A stretch of 64,000 bases of DNA, taken from contig NZ_FQWV01000003.1 of assembly GCF_900129775.1 (NCBI RefSeq), forward strand, positions 124,001-188,000, read 5' to 3'. Positions within the stretch are counted from its first letter, which is position 1. Each line of letters begins with the position of its first letter. Below, one piece after another: positions 33,601 through 41,869 of the stretch. The stretch comes from Halobaculum gomorrense (lineage in GTDB: Archaea; Halobacteriota; Halobacteria; Halobacteriales; Haloferacaceae). The translations under genes were made by a program, and so were the position numbers. Under the pieces are notes generated by a model, which worked only from the letters and a program-made list of their open reading frames with translations, did no database searches and was not told the origin of the DNA.

Positions 33601-34277
33601 ACACCGTCGAGTCGGAGATCGCCAGGCTGTCCGCGGAGATGGAGGAACTCGAGCCAGTCAACATGCTCGCGATCGACGAGTACGAGGACGTGCAGGCCGA
33701 TCTCGACGACCTGCAGGAGCGCCGCGACGTGCTCGTCGAAGAGCGCGAGGCGATCGAGGAGCGCATCGACCGCTTCGAGTCCCAAAAGAAGGCGACGTTC
33801 ATGGACGCCTTCGAGGCGATCGACGAGCAGTTCACCGAGATCTTCCAGCGCCTCTCGGCTGGGACCGGCGAGTTGGTCTTGGAGGACCCCGACGACCCCT
33901 TCGAGGGAGGGCTGACGATGAAGGCGCAGCCGGCGGACAAGCCGGTCCAGCGTCTCGACGCGATGTCCGGCGGGGAGAAGTCGCTGACGGCGCTTGCGTT
34001 CATCTTCGCAATCCAGCGGCACAACCCCGCGCCGTTCTACGCGCTCGACGAGGTCGACGCGTTCCTCGACGCGGTCAACGCCGAGCGCGTCGGCGAGATG
34101 GTCCACGACCTCGCGGGCGAGGCGCAGTTCGTCGTCGTCAGCCACCGGTCGGCGCTGCTGGAGCGCTCCGAGCGCGCCATCGGCGTGACGATGCAGTCGG
34201 ACAACGTCTCCGCCGTCACCGGCATCCAGTTGGGTGACGACGGGGAGCCGGTGCCGGAGGTGAAAGCCGATGATTGA
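30690..34277 (+). CDS. smc: Chromosome segregation ATPase SMC
   Basis: A 1195-residue canonical SMC. Walker A GPNGSGKSN lies at 31-39. Coiled coil 1 covers about 170-520, and the hinge about 535-660 (GPVGELASVPGEYAKACETA, VLGSTLVVEDMETARHLMG). Coiled coil 2 covers about 690-1040. The signature MSGGEKSLTALAFIF lies near 1092-1106, followed by Walker B PFYALDEVDAFLDAVNA. The dimer entraps and organises chromosomal DNA with ScpA. The scpA gene starts 8 nt before its stop, so the two are translationally coupled. Length and motifs are normal. Confidence 0.97.
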   Translation: MHITELVLDNFKSFGRRTRIPFYEDFTVITGPNGSGKSNIIDGVLFALGLARTRGIRAEKLTDLIYNPGFEGGEGPTGEREASVEVVLDNADGTLDRSQVVSAAGSDDIGDTEEITIKRRVKETDDNYYSYYYLNGRSVNLSDIQDLLAQAGVTPEGYNVVMQGDVTDIINMTPHERRGIIDEIAGVAEFDAKKEDAFSELETVEERIDEADLRIEEKEERLDQLADERETALQYQDLRDEKEEYEGYLKAAELEDKRADLEGTRESMATREDELEDLRAELDERQARVDDLEGDLEEINREIERKGEDEQIAIKAEIEEIKGDVSRLEGKIENQRERVEEAETERRDAFVAIDKKTEEIDELEADIRETKVEKANLKSTLTSKQTELAEVQAEIDSVDTEFDELKAELADSKETLEELRAEKNELQREKDRLLDDARRRSNEIGDVEDEIQETREAIPQLNERVSNLHSELDKAEKNKASIDGVIEDLRGEKAEFQDELDEVEEDIRAKQQEYSKLEARAGDSGDTSWPRAVTTVRNADFSGVHGPVGELASVPGEYAKACETAAGGRLANVVVDDDGVGSDCIDYLKQRNAGRATFLPITEMDDRGLPSLPNDPGVVDFARSLVDYDPEYEGIFSYVLGSTLVVEDMETARHLMGNYRMVTLDGDLVEKSGAMTGGSGGGSRYSFSKSGKGKLERVAEEIHDLEDERQRIKAEIADIDDDLEDARSRASDAAEKVRDIESDIERAEEKLGSKEERIDELEDRLDELREERESVDEEMTELDEEIDAADDEIGTVEADIEELETELADSKIPELSAKADEIRADIDDLEARMDDLDGELNQLQLEKQYAEDAVDDLHDTVEEAQSKKADAEEAIDEFEERIAEKESTLEAKREAIAELEDELADLKEEREAVKESFREAKSARDEQESEVERVVSKLESLRETAERLEWEIDSLEEQVGSYDPEEIPDRDTVESEIARLSAEMEELEPVNMLAIDEYEDVQADLDDLQERRDVLVEEREAIEERIDRFESQKKATFMDAFEAIDEQFTEIFQRLSAGTGELVLEDPDDPFEGGLTMKAQPADKPVQRLDAMSGGEKSLTALAFIFAIQRHNPAPFYALDEVDAFLDAVNAERVGEMVHDLAGEAQFVVVSHRSALLERSERAIGVTMQSDNVSAVTGIQLGDDGEPVPEVKADD

Positions 34278-35130
34278 GGCGCCCGGCGACGTCTCGGTGG
34301 AGCGGCCCGACGACGTCGACGACGACGAGGTCGAGCCGGTCGAACTCCTCGTCAACCTCGCGGAGGAGGGCGAGATCGACCCGTGGGACATCGACGTGGT
34401 CGAGGTGACGGACGCGTTCCTCGACCGCCTCGACGAGGCGGACCTCCGCACCGGTGGCCGGGCGCTGTTTTACGCGAGCGTGCTCCTCCGGATGAAGTCC
34501 GACGACATGCTCGCCGATGACGATCCCGACGAGGAGGAGGACTTGGAGCCGTGGGAGGCCGCCTTCGAGGGCGGCGACGCGATGGGCGGCGACGGCGCGC
34601 CCGTCGACGACGGCTTCGACCCGGTGACCGCGTTGGAAGACGAGATGGACCGACGGCTCGACCGCAAGAGCACGCGCGGGTCGCCGGAGACGCTGGACGA
34701 ACTCGTCCGCGAACTCCGGGAGGCGGAACGCGGCACGTGGTGGAAAGAGTCGCGCAAGTACGACACCAGCGAGTCGCCGCGGGGGTTCTCCCGCGGGACG
34801 CAGACGCTGGAGTACCACGGCGCCGACGACCTCCGCCGCGACGGCGAACCCGGCGAGGAGGACGTGACCGGCACGACTCACGAGGAGGACATCGAGACCG
34901 TGATCGACGACGTTCGCGCGCGGCTCAATCCGCAGTACGACCGCGGCCGCGCGGAGGTGCTGTTCCGCGAGATCGCCGACGCCGGCAGCACCGCGGTGAT
35001 GACGTATCTCGCGCTGTTGTTCCTCGCACACCGCGGCGAGATCACGCTGGAACAGGACGACCTGTTCGGCGACCTGTGGGTGCGCGATGCGGGCGTCGCG
35101 ACCGCCGGCGACGGGGCGATCGCGGATTGA
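34270..35130 (+). CDS. scpA: Segregation and condensation protein ScpA
   Basis: A 286-residue kleisin. The N-terminal SMC-binding part reads EVEPVELLVNLAEEGEIDPW then DIDVVEVTDAFLDRL, the hallmark of ScpA. The C-terminal winged-helix part reads AEVLFREIADAGSTAVMTYL then LLFLAHRGEITLEQDDLFGD. The middle is acidic and flexible. It closes the SMC ring. The ATG lies inside the end of smc (8-nt overlap). No scpB is visible; haloarchaea commonly keep it elsewhere or lack it. Confidence 0.94.
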   Translation: MIEAPGDVSVERPDDVDDDEVEPVELLVNLAEEGEIDPWDIDVVEVTDAFLDRLDEADLRTGGRALFYASVLLRMKSDDMLADDDPDEEEDLEPWEAAFEGGDAMGGDGAPVDDGFDPVTALEDEMDRRLDRKSTRGSPETLDELVRELREAERGTWWKESRKYDTSESPRGFSRGTQTLEYHGADDLRRDGEPGEEDVTGTTHEEDIETVIDDVRARLNPQYDRGRAEVLFREIADAGSTAVMTYLALLFLAHRGEITLEQDDLFGDLWVRDAGVATAGDGAIAD

Positions 35131-35202
35131 ACCACGACCGCTTTTCGCCTCGGGTTTCCTCGGCGGGCTGCGGGAACCGCTCGGCGAAAACCCGTCGATG
35201 CT

Positions 35203-35310
35203 GTCAGACTCGTAGAGTCTGACTGCTAATCAGAATCGCAGTGCGATTCTGCTGATGCTGCAGGAACGCTTCGCGTTCCTGCTGCTAATCAGACGCCAAA
35301 GGCGTCTGAT
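35203..35310. repeat. Array of four consecutive short hairpins
   Basis: Four perfect stem-loops with three-base loops follow one another about every 29 bp: GTCAGACTC-GTA-GAGTCTGAC (35203-35223), CAGAATCGC-AGT-GCGATTCTG (35231-35251), CAGGAACGC-TTC-GCGTTCCTG (35261-35281) and ATCAGACGCC-AAA-GGCGTCTGAT (35288-35310). The stems differ in sequence but share the architecture. The spacers alternate between TGCTAAT-like and CTGATGCTG-like words. The array sits 73 nt after scpA. Such structure could act as transcription terminators, RNA processing sites, a structured RNA or a repeat-element array. Confidence 0.8.
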
Positions 35311-35637
35311 GATGCCAAAAAGCCGCCGTCGCGGGGTTTCACCCCGCTCCGGCGGTGAACCGCTCGCTTCGCTCGCGGATGCTGGACTCAGGTCGTTCAC
35401 CGACCGCGAGCGAGCGCAGCGAGCGAGCGAGCGGGCCAAGGAACCCTCGAAGCGCGGCTTCGCCGCGCTGAGGGGGTGACGCAGTGCTTTTGATCCACAT
35501 TTTGCAAGCGAGGAGCCGGAGGCTCCGAGCGCAGCAAAAGGTGGGTGGGCAGCATGTACCTAACGGCCGGGTTAGCCGTCGGTCGATAAACCAAACCGTG
35601 GCGTGCAGGTGGAGATGTGCTCTCCGAATCGCCGCCC
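35311..35637. other. GC-rich hairpin-dense intergenic region
   Basis: No convincing gene is seen between the hairpin array and mtnP. There are more self-complementary pieces: CCGCTCGCTTCGCTCGCGG (35360-35378), runs of GAGCGAGC around 35405-35435, AGCGCGGCTTCGCCGCGCT (35451-35469), and a nested hairpin TTTTGC...GGAGCC-GGA-GGCTCC...GCAAAA (35500-35539). The last resembles mobile hairpin units seen elsewhere in this window. An in-frame stretch can be translated here but is only the repeat DNA read as codons. Confidence 0.65.
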
Positions 35638-36516
35638 TCAGTCGTCGAGGTAGTCGTCCACGAACAGCCCGACGCGCTCGCGCGTCTCCTCCGGCACAGC
35701 CTCGCTGGGCGTGTTGATCGTGCCCTCAAGCGAGCCGTGGGCCTCGCAGTCCATGTCGTCGGGGAACGTGCGGACGGCCTCCTCGACGGTCTCCTTGATC
35801 GCCTCCTCGTTGGCGGCGGCGTTCTCCAGCACCTCCTCAAGGGTGACCTCGGCGTCCTGTTTCCACACGTCGTAGTCGGTGACGCCGGTGACGGTCGCGT
35901 AGGCCATCTCGGCTTCGCGGGCGAGTTTGGCCTCGGGGACCGCGGTCATGCCGACGAGGTCCCAGCCCTGGCTCTTGTAGAACTCCGACTCCGCCTTCGT
36001 CGAGTACTGGGGCCCCTCGATGCAGACGTACGTGCCGCCTTCGACGACGTCCGAGTCGGAGTCGAGCGAGTCGAGCGCGCGGTCGGCCGCCTCGGCGAGG
36101 TGCTCGGCCAGTTTCGGCGAGTACGGCCGCGTGATCGGCTGGTGGACGACGATCCCATCGCCGAAGAAGGAGAGATCGCGGTTCTTCGTGCGGTCGTAGA
36201 TCTGGTCGGGGATCACGAGCGTCTGGGGCGGCAGTTCCTCCTTCAGCGACCCGACCGCGTTGCTGGCGATGACGTACTCGACGCCGGCCTGCTTCAGCGC
36301 GTGGATGTTCGCCTTGTACGGCAGGTCCGTGGGCGAGCGCTGGTGGTCGGGGCCGTGGCGCGGGAGGAACACGACCTCGCGGCCGGTGTCGCCGAACTCG
36401 CCGATCTCCAGATCAGAGGATGGCTCGCCGAAGGGGGTGGTGACGGACTCGGTGCGGGTGTTCTGGAGTGGGAGCGCTTCGTAGATGCCGCTGCCGCCGA
36501 TGAAGCCGATGGTCAT
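35638..36516 (-). CDS. mtnP: S-methyl-5'-thioadenosine phosphorylase
   Basis: A 292-residue PNP/MTAP-family phosphorylase. TIGFIGGSGIYEA begins the fold; FLPRHGPDHQRSPTDLPYKA holds the phosphate-binding His/Arg; ASNAVGSLKEELPP, VCIEGPQYSTKAE and GMTAVPEAKLAREAEM follow. It cleaves methylthioadenosine (or a purine nucleoside) to adenine and methylthioribose-1-phosphate. ATG 36516 gives the conserved start. An amidohydrolase of the MTA/SAH deaminase group lies 0.8 kb away, so both concern methylthioadenosine salvage. Confidence 0.9.
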   Translation of the reverse strand: MTIGFIGGSGIYEALPLQNTRTESVTTPFGEPSSDLEIGEFGDTGREVVFLPRHGPDHQRSPTDLPYKANIHALKQAGVEYVIASNAVGSLKEELPPQTLVIPDQIYDRTKNRDLSFFGDGIVVHQPITRPYSPKLAEHLAEAADRALDSLDSDSDVVEGGTYVCIEGPQYSTKAESEFYKSQGWDLVGMTAVPEAKLAREAEMAYATVTGVTDYDVWKQDAEVTLEEVLENAAANEEAIKETVEEAVRTFPDDMDCEAHGSLEGTINTPSEAVPEETRERVGLFVDDYLDD

Positions 36517-36646
36517 TGGTACCCGGTCGTTCGCTCGGCCGCGATAAATGGCCACGGATCGTCTGTCGTCCCCCCGGATCCTGTGGTCGACGTGGTCGTC
36601 GAGACGGATCCCCAACACTTATTCACAGACCGTCCGGCGTGGAAGT

Positions 36647-37237
36647 ATGACAGTCGTCGGCACGCTCGTAGCCGCCGTCGGCGTCGTCGGGATGACGGCC
36701 GCCGCGGCGGTGCTCACCGGTCTCGCGGCGACGCTCGTCATCCCGGACATCAGGATCTGGCCTCCTGGCGACGACGACCGCCTCCGGAACGCCTACCTCG
36801 CGTGTTCGCGCACGTTCTTCGTGTGCTTGCTCGTCGCCGGCGCGCTGGGGTTCGGCGGCGCCGAGGTCCCAGCCGCGGCGCGGGTCGCCGGCGGCGTCCT
36901 CGCCGTCGTCGCGTTCTGGACGCTGGCACGGGCCGACCTCGGCGAGGCGAACACCCGGAGACGGGCCGACGGCCTCGTCACCGAGGGAACGTATGGGTAC
37001 AGCCGGAACCCGCAGGTAGTCGGGTTCGTCGGGCTGTTCGTCGGCTACGCGCTGGCGACCGCCGCCCCGGTCGCGGGCGTGTTGGCCGCGCTCGGGGTCG
37101 CCTGGATGGTGGCGAGCGTGTTCGTCGAGGAACCATGGCTGCGCGAGCAGTACGGCGCGGCGTACGAGACGTACCGCCGCTCAGTCCCGCGGTTCGTCGG
37201 CGTCCGCACGCTCCGGCGCGTCCTCGCGCGCGACTGA
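36647..37237 (+). CDS. Isoprenylcysteine/phospholipid methyltransferase-like membrane protein
   Basis: A 196-residue membrane protein with about five helices. The C-terminal part has the ICMT/PEMT signature: RRADGLVTEGTYGYSRNPQV, then VGFVGLFVGY and EEPWLREQYGAAYETYRRSV. Such enzymes use SAM at the membrane face to methylate lipids or prenylated groups. The substrate is unknown. ATG 36647 precedes the first helix (VGTLVAAVGVVGMTAAAAVL). Confidence 0.83.
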   Translation: MTVVGTLVAAVGVVGMTAAAAVLTGLAATLVIPDIRIWPPGDDDRLRNAYLACSRTFFVCLLVAGALGFGGAEVPAAARVAGGVLAVVAFWTLARADLGEANTRRRADGLVTEGTYGYSRNPQVVGFVGLFVGYALATAAPVAGVLAALGVAWMVASVFVEEPWLREQYGAAYETYRRSVPRFVGVRTLRRVLARD

Positions 37238-37294
37238 CCGCCGCCGGGATATCCACACGTCTTTGTACGCGCCTCCTGGACAACGGTCGGGAAA

Positions 37295-38602
37295 ATGCTA
37301 CTCGCCGGAACCGTCGTCGCCGACCCCGACACCGTCATCGATGACGGTGCGGTGGTCGTCGAGGACGACACGATTACCGCCGTCGGCGACGAGTCGACGC
37401 TCGTCGACCGCTACACCGACCACGAGCGCCGCGAGTTCGGGATCGTCGCGCCCGGCACCGTCGGCGGGCACATCCACTCGGTGCAGTCGCTCGGCCGCGG
37501 CATCGCAGACGACGTGGCGCTGCTCGACTGGCTGGAGGAGTACGTGCTCCCGATGGAGGCCGGCCTCGGCCCCGACGGGACGCGCCTCGCGGCCGAACTC
37601 GGCTATCTGGAGTGTATCGAATCGGGCGTCACGACCGTCATCGACCACCTCTCGGTCCACCACGCCGAGGAGGCGCTTTCGGCGGCCGTCGACTCCGGCA
37701 TCCGGGCTCGCGCCGGTAAGGTCCTCATGGACACGAACGCGCCAGACGGCCTGCGCCAGAAGGCCGAACACGGCCTCGCGGAGACCGAGGCGCTCATCTG
37801 GAGGTTCCACGGCGCGGACGGCGGCCGGATCCGCTACGCTATCACGCCGCGCTTTGCCGTCACCTGCACCGAGGAGTGTCTGCGCGGCTGTCGCGACCTC
37901 GCCGACGAGTACGACGGCGTGCGCATCCACACCCACGCCTCCGAGAACACCGACGAGATAGCCGTCGTGGAGGAGCGCACCGGCGAGCGAAACATCGCCT
38001 TCCTCGACGAGGTCGGCCTGACCGGCGAGGACGTCGTGCTCGCCCACTGCGTCCACACCGACGAGGACGAACGCGAACTGATCGCGGAGACGGGAACGCA
38101 CGTGACTCACTGCCCGTCCTCGAACATGAAACTCGCCTCCGGAATCGCGCCCGTCGAGGACTACCTCGACCGCGGTGTCAACGTCGCCCTCGGCAACGAC
38201 GGGCCGCCGTGTAACAACACCCTCGATCCCTTCACCGAACTCAAGCAGGCCAGCCTGCTCGCGAAGGTCGACGCGCTCGACCCGACGGCGGTCGACGCTT
38301 CGACGGCCCTTCGCATGGCGACCCTGAACGGCGCGCGGGCGGCGGGCTTTGAGCACGTCGGCGCGCTCCGGGAGGGGTGGAAGGCCGACGTGCTCGGCAT
38401 CGACACGGATCACACGCGCGCGACGCCGCTGCACGACCCGATCGGCCATCTGGTGTTCGCCGCCCACGGCGACGACGTGGCGTTCACGATGGTCGATGGC
38501 GACGTGCTGTACGACGAGGGCGCGGGCGGCCACCGAACGCTCGACGCCGAGCGGGTCCGCCGCGAGGCGAACGCGTTCGACGTTCCCGGCGTCGACGCGT
38601 GA
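37295..38602 (+). CDS. Amidohydrolase, MTA/SAH deaminase-like
   Basis: A 435-residue TIM-barrel amidohydrolase. Metal ligands appear as GGHIHSVQS (HxH after strand 1), RIHTHASEN, LAHCVHTDEDE and LGNDGPPCNN. A small beta-sandwich surrounds the barrel (N-terminal GTVVADPDTVIDDGAVVVED and C-terminal DVLGIDTDH). The layout fits 5-methylthioadenosine/S-adenosylhomocysteine deaminase (MtaD) or a related aminohydrolase. Closeness to mtnP supports methylthioadenosine metabolism. A cytosine or guanine deaminase role cannot be excluded. Confidence 0.8.
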   Translation: MLLAGTVVADPDTVIDDGAVVVEDDTITAVGDESTLVDRYTDHERREFGIVAPGTVGGHIHSVQSLGRGIADDVALLDWLEEYVLPMEAGLGPDGTRLAAELGYLECIESGVTTVIDHLSVHHAEEALSAAVDSGIRARAGKVLMDTNAPDGLRQKAEHGLAETEALIWRFHGADGGRIRYAITPRFAVTCTEECLRGCRDLADEYDGVRIHTHASENTDEIAVVEERTGERNIAFLDEVGLTGEDVVLAHCVHTDEDERELIAETGTHVTHCPSSNMKLASGIAPVEDYLDRGVNVALGNDGPPCNNTLDPFTELKQASLLAKVDALDPTAVDASTALRMATLNGARAAGFEHVGALREGWKADVLGIDTDHTRATPLHDPIGHLVFAAHGDDVAFTMVDGDVLYDEGAGGHRTLDAERVRREANAFDVPGVDA

Positions 38603-38708
38603 ACGCCCCGATCCCGGGCGGATCGGACGATGGCGCTGGTCGCCCCGTCGCGTGCCGTGGTACCACGTGTGAGAAGCGTTCAAGCCCCACCTTCGCTTCA
38701 TAGGTGGC

Positions 38709-40148
38709 ATGAGCGAATCCTCCTCGCCAGCGCACGCGTCGGATCTCGTCGAGGGGGATCTCCTCCGGCCGATGCTGCGCGTCGCGTGGCCGCTGGTGCT
38801 GATCCAGTTGCTACAGGTGATGTACAACGTCGCCGACACGTTCTGGCTCGGGCGGCTCTCGTCGGACGCGGTCGGCGCGCTCTCGCTGGCGTTTCCGATC
38901 GTGTTCTTGTTCATCAGCATCGGAGGCGGATTCACCGCCGCGGGCGCCATCCTCGTCGCCCAACACACCGGGGCGAGCGCCGCGAGTTCGGGGAGCTCTC
39001 GCGAGGCGGGCAAGGTCGCCGGAACGGCCCTCGGGTTCGTGATGCTCGTGGCGATGGTGCTGGGCGCGCTCGGCTACCTCGCCATCGAGCCCGCGCTGGC
39101 GCTCATCCCCGCCGACGAGCAGACCGCGACGGATATCGTCCCGCTTGCGGCGGCGTACATGCGGGTGTTCTTTCTCGCGACGCCGTTTCTGTTCGGCTTC
39201 TTCACGTTCGTCTCGCTGATGCGGGGGTACGGCGACACGCGCGCGCCGCTGCGGGTGATGGTCGTCTCCGTCGCGGTCAACGTCGCCCTCGACCCGTTCC
39301 TGATCTTCGGGTGGGGGCCGTTCCCCGCGCTCGGGATCGAGGGCGCAGCGTGGGCGACGCTCGTCTCGCGGGCGATCGCGACCGTCGTCGGCTGGTACGT
39401 CCTGTTCGGGACGCCCGCCGGGCCGACGATCCGCCCCCGCGACCTCGTTCCGAGGCCCCGGATCGTCAAGCGGGTCCTCCGACTGGGCGTTCCCTCGGCA
39501 CTCGAACAGTCGGGCGTCTCGCTGGCGTTCGTCGTGCTGACTGCGCTTGTGGCGACGTTCCCGCCGGCGGTCGTGGCGGCCTACGGGCTCGGGAACCGGC
39601 TCATCTCGCTGGTGTTCCTGCCAGCAATGGGGCTTGCGCAGGCCGTGAACACCGTCGTCGGGCAGAACCTCGGTGCCGAGAAGCCCGACCGCGCGTGGCG
39701 CGCCGTCAGGGCGGCCCTCGGCGTCGTCGCCGCGGTCATGCTTCCGGTCGCGGCGCTGGCGGCGGCGTTCCCACAGCCGATCGTCCAGGTGTTCCTCCCG
39801 CCGGGATCGCCCGACGCGGGCGAGACGATCGCGTACGCCTCGACGTACCTGCGGGTCGCATCGGTGATGTTCGTGTTCACGGGGATCTTTGAGGTCTCGC
39901 GCGGGACCTTCCGCGGCGCCGGCCGGACGACGACCGCGCTCGCGCTCTCGCTGGTGGCGGTCTGGCTCGTCCGCGTGCCGGTGACGTACGCGGCGGTGTT
40001 CGTGTTCGACGTCGGGACGCCGGGGATCTGGTGGGCGGTCGTCGCCGGCGACGTCGCCGGCGCCGTCGTCGCGCTCGCATGGCTCTACCACGGGTCGTGG
40101 ACGAGCGCGGTCGTCGATCCGCGGTCCGGCGTGCCCGCGGACGACTGA
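38709..40148 (+). CDS. MATE-family efflux transporter
   Basis: A 479-residue protein with twelve predicted helices in two halves. LRVAWPLVLIQLLQVMYNVA opens the first MatE domain, and LRLGVPSALEQSGVSLAFVV the second. GLAQAVNTVVGQNLGAEKPD and FRGAGRTTTALALSL match conserved loops. It exports cationic drugs or metabolites in exchange for Na+ or H+. It stands alone between mtaD-like and AEC genes. Confidence 0.92.
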   Translation: MSESSSPAHASDLVEGDLLRPMLRVAWPLVLIQLLQVMYNVADTFWLGRLSSDAVGALSLAFPIVFLFISIGGGFTAAGAILVAQHTGASAASSGSSREAGKVAGTALGFVMLVAMVLGALGYLAIEPALALIPADEQTATDIVPLAAAYMRVFFLATPFLFGFFTFVSLMRGYGDTRAPLRVMVVSVAVNVALDPFLIFGWGPFPALGIEGAAWATLVSRAIATVVGWYVLFGTPAGPTIRPRDLVPRPRIVKRVLRLGVPSALEQSGVSLAFVVLTALVATFPPAVVAAYGLGNRLISLVFLPAMGLAQAVNTVVGQNLGAEKPDRAWRAVRAALGVVAAVMLPVAALAAAFPQPIVQVFLPPGSPDAGETIAYASTYLRVASVMFVFTGIFEVSRGTFRGAGRTTTALALSLVAVWLVRVPVTYAAVFVFDVGTPGIWWAVVAGDVAGAVVALAWLYHGSWTSAVVDPRSGVPADD

Positions 40149-40180
40149 CGCGTCCGCGCCGCCGATGTACGCCCGACGAG

Positions 40181-41137
40181 TCACACGAGGAGCCCGCTCT
40201 CCAACAGCGCGATCAGCCCCGTCAACATCGGGATCGACGCCAGCGTCGTCACGAGGATCACGGTACTGATATACTCCGACACCGAGACGCCGCCGACATC
40301 GAGGTCGTCGGCGAACGCGCCGACGAGGATGAGCGGAGTCACGGCCGCGGGCGTCGCCGATTCAAGGACGAACACGCGCGCGACGGTGTCGTCCTGAAAG
40401 CCGACGGCGACTGCGATGGCGACCGCGACTGCGGGCGCGACGACCATCTTCAGGATCGACGGGGTGGCCGCCTGCGAGAGCGCAGCGCCGTAGTCCGTTC
40501 GCGAAAGCTGGATCCCGAGGATGAGTAGCATCACCGGGATCGACGAGTCGCCGACCAGTTGGAGCGTCTGCATCGCGGTCCCGGCGGCGGGTGGCACGAC
40601 GCCGAGCGCCCGCGCGCCCAGCGCGACGGGGACGGCCCACACGAGCGGGATCGTGAACACCCGTCGGAGCCCCTGGAGCCCGCCCCCGCCGCCGGCCCGG
40701 GAGGCGACGTACACGCCGACGGTGTAGATGAGCACCGACTGGATGGCGAGGTACAGCACCGCCGCCGCCCGGCCGCCCGCCGGGAACGCGAAGTCAGACA
40801 GGGGGATGCCGTAGTTGCCGGAGTTGGGGAACGTCGCCGCGAGCACGAGCGCCGACAGCCGTGGCTCGGGCTCGCCAAGGAGCCGTCCGACCCCCTCCGC
40901 GATGACGATCATCCCGAGGATATACGCCGTGACGGCGACCGTCATGCGCGCGATAGTGCCCCCGGAGAAGGCAGCGGTCGCGAGGCTGTGGAGCACGAGC
41001 GCGGGGGCGAGCACGTACACGACGACTGTATTCAGCGGGTCGGCGTCGATGTCGCTCGCGCGCCCGAGCGCGAAGCCGACGGCCGCGACCGCGATGATCG
41101 GGAGGACCGCCCCCGCGAAGATGTCGAGAAGCGCCAC
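40181..41137 (-). CDS. AEC-family transporter (auxin-efflux-carrier type)
   Basis: A 318-residue protein with about ten helices in an inverted-repeat fold. LATTFPNSGNYG-like sequence (LAATFPNSGNYGIPLSDF) and LVGDSSIPVMLLILGIQLSR are conserved AEC/membrane-transport motifs. Members export organic acids or malate. It is convergent with MATE and 12 nt after the phosphoribosyltransferase gene, so it may be co-transcribed with it. Confidence 0.88.
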   Translation of the reverse strand: MALLDIFAGAVLPIIAVAAVGFALGRASDIDADPLNTVVVYVLAPALVLHSLATAAFSGGTIARMTVAVTAYILGMIVIAEGVGRLLGEPEPRLSALVLAATFPNSGNYGIPLSDFAFPAGGRAAAVLYLAIQSVLIYTVGVYVASRAGGGGGLQGLRRVFTIPLVWAVPVALGARALGVVPPAAGTAMQTLQLVGDSSIPVMLLILGIQLSRTDYGAALSQAATPSILKMVVAPAVAVAIAVAVGFQDDTVARVFVLESATPAAVTPLILVGAFADDLDVGGVSVSEYISTVILVTTLASIPMLTGLIALLESGLLV

Positions 41138-41149
41138 GCGGTCGTCGGG

Positions 41150-41869
41150 TTACTCATCGTCGGCGCCGCCGACGCCGTTGTCGAGCAGGCGGTAGCCGTC
41201 CGCGGTCTCACGGAGCACGTCCCTGCGCACCATCTCCTCGAGGACTTCCTCGACGCGGTCGGGCTGGGCGATCTCCATCTCGATGCGGTCGATGCCGTGG
41301 AACTCCGAGAGGTAGTGGCGCACGTCTTCGACGGTGAACGCCTCGGCGTCTGCCTGCTCCATCGCCCCCGAGGTGAGGTCGATCATGTCCTCGATGAAGT
41401 TCCATGGGTACACTATCCACGTCCACTCCTCGAGCTGTTCGCCGACGAAGTCGGGCTCGAACTCCGAGGTCTGCAGCAGTTGCAGTGTCGCGGTGCGCAC
41501 CTCGCCGCAGTCGCGGTCGGCGACGTACTCGTGGGCGCGCTTGATCGAGCCGCCGGTGTCAGCAATGTCGTCGATGATGAGTACGTCCTTCCCCTGAACG
41601 CTCCCCTCCGGCATCGGGTAGCGGACGGTCGGCTCGCCGGACTTCTCGGCGGTTCCGACGTAGTGCTCCATCTTGAGGCTCGTGAGGTCGTTGAGCCCGA
41701 GGAAGTCGCAGATGCACCGCCCCGCGAACCAGCCCCCACGCGCGAGCGCGACAACCACGTCCGGCTCGAAGTTGGCAGCTTTCACCTGATCGGAGACGTC
41801 CCGACAGAGCCCGTAGATGTACCCCCAATTGGTGACAGTACAGTCGAAGTCGTCCGGGAGGTCGCTCAT
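41150..41869 (-). CDS. Phosphoribosyltransferase
   Basis: A 239-residue PRTase type I protein. VLIIDDIADTGGS (about 108-120) is the PRPP-binding loop; VVALARGGWFAGRCICDFLG is the preceding flexible loop region. The C-terminal 70 residues resemble a small winged helix (DRVEEVLEEMVRRDVLRETA). The archaeal homologues are annotated as purine (xanthine/guanine) salvage enzymes, but the base specificity cannot be read. A regulator function through the C-terminal domain is possible. Confidence 0.85.
   Translation of the reverse strand: MSDLPDDFDCTVTNWGYIYGLCRDVSDQVKAANFEPDVVVALARGGWFAGRCICDFLGLNDLTSLKMEHYVGTAEKSGEPTVRYPMPEGSVQGKDVLIIDDIADTGGSIKRAHEYVADRDCGEVRTATLQLLQTSEFEPDFVGEQLEEWTWIVYPWNFIEDMIDLTSGAMEQADAEAFTVEDVRHYLSEFHGIDRIEMEIAQPDRVEEVLEEMVRRDVLRETADGYRLLDNGVGGADDE

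Noticed and set aside
35255-35479. Seventy-four-codon frame MLQERFAFLLLIRRQR...
   Set aside because: It is the hairpin array read as codons; similar translations arise wherever such repeats occur, and no start signal or family supports it.
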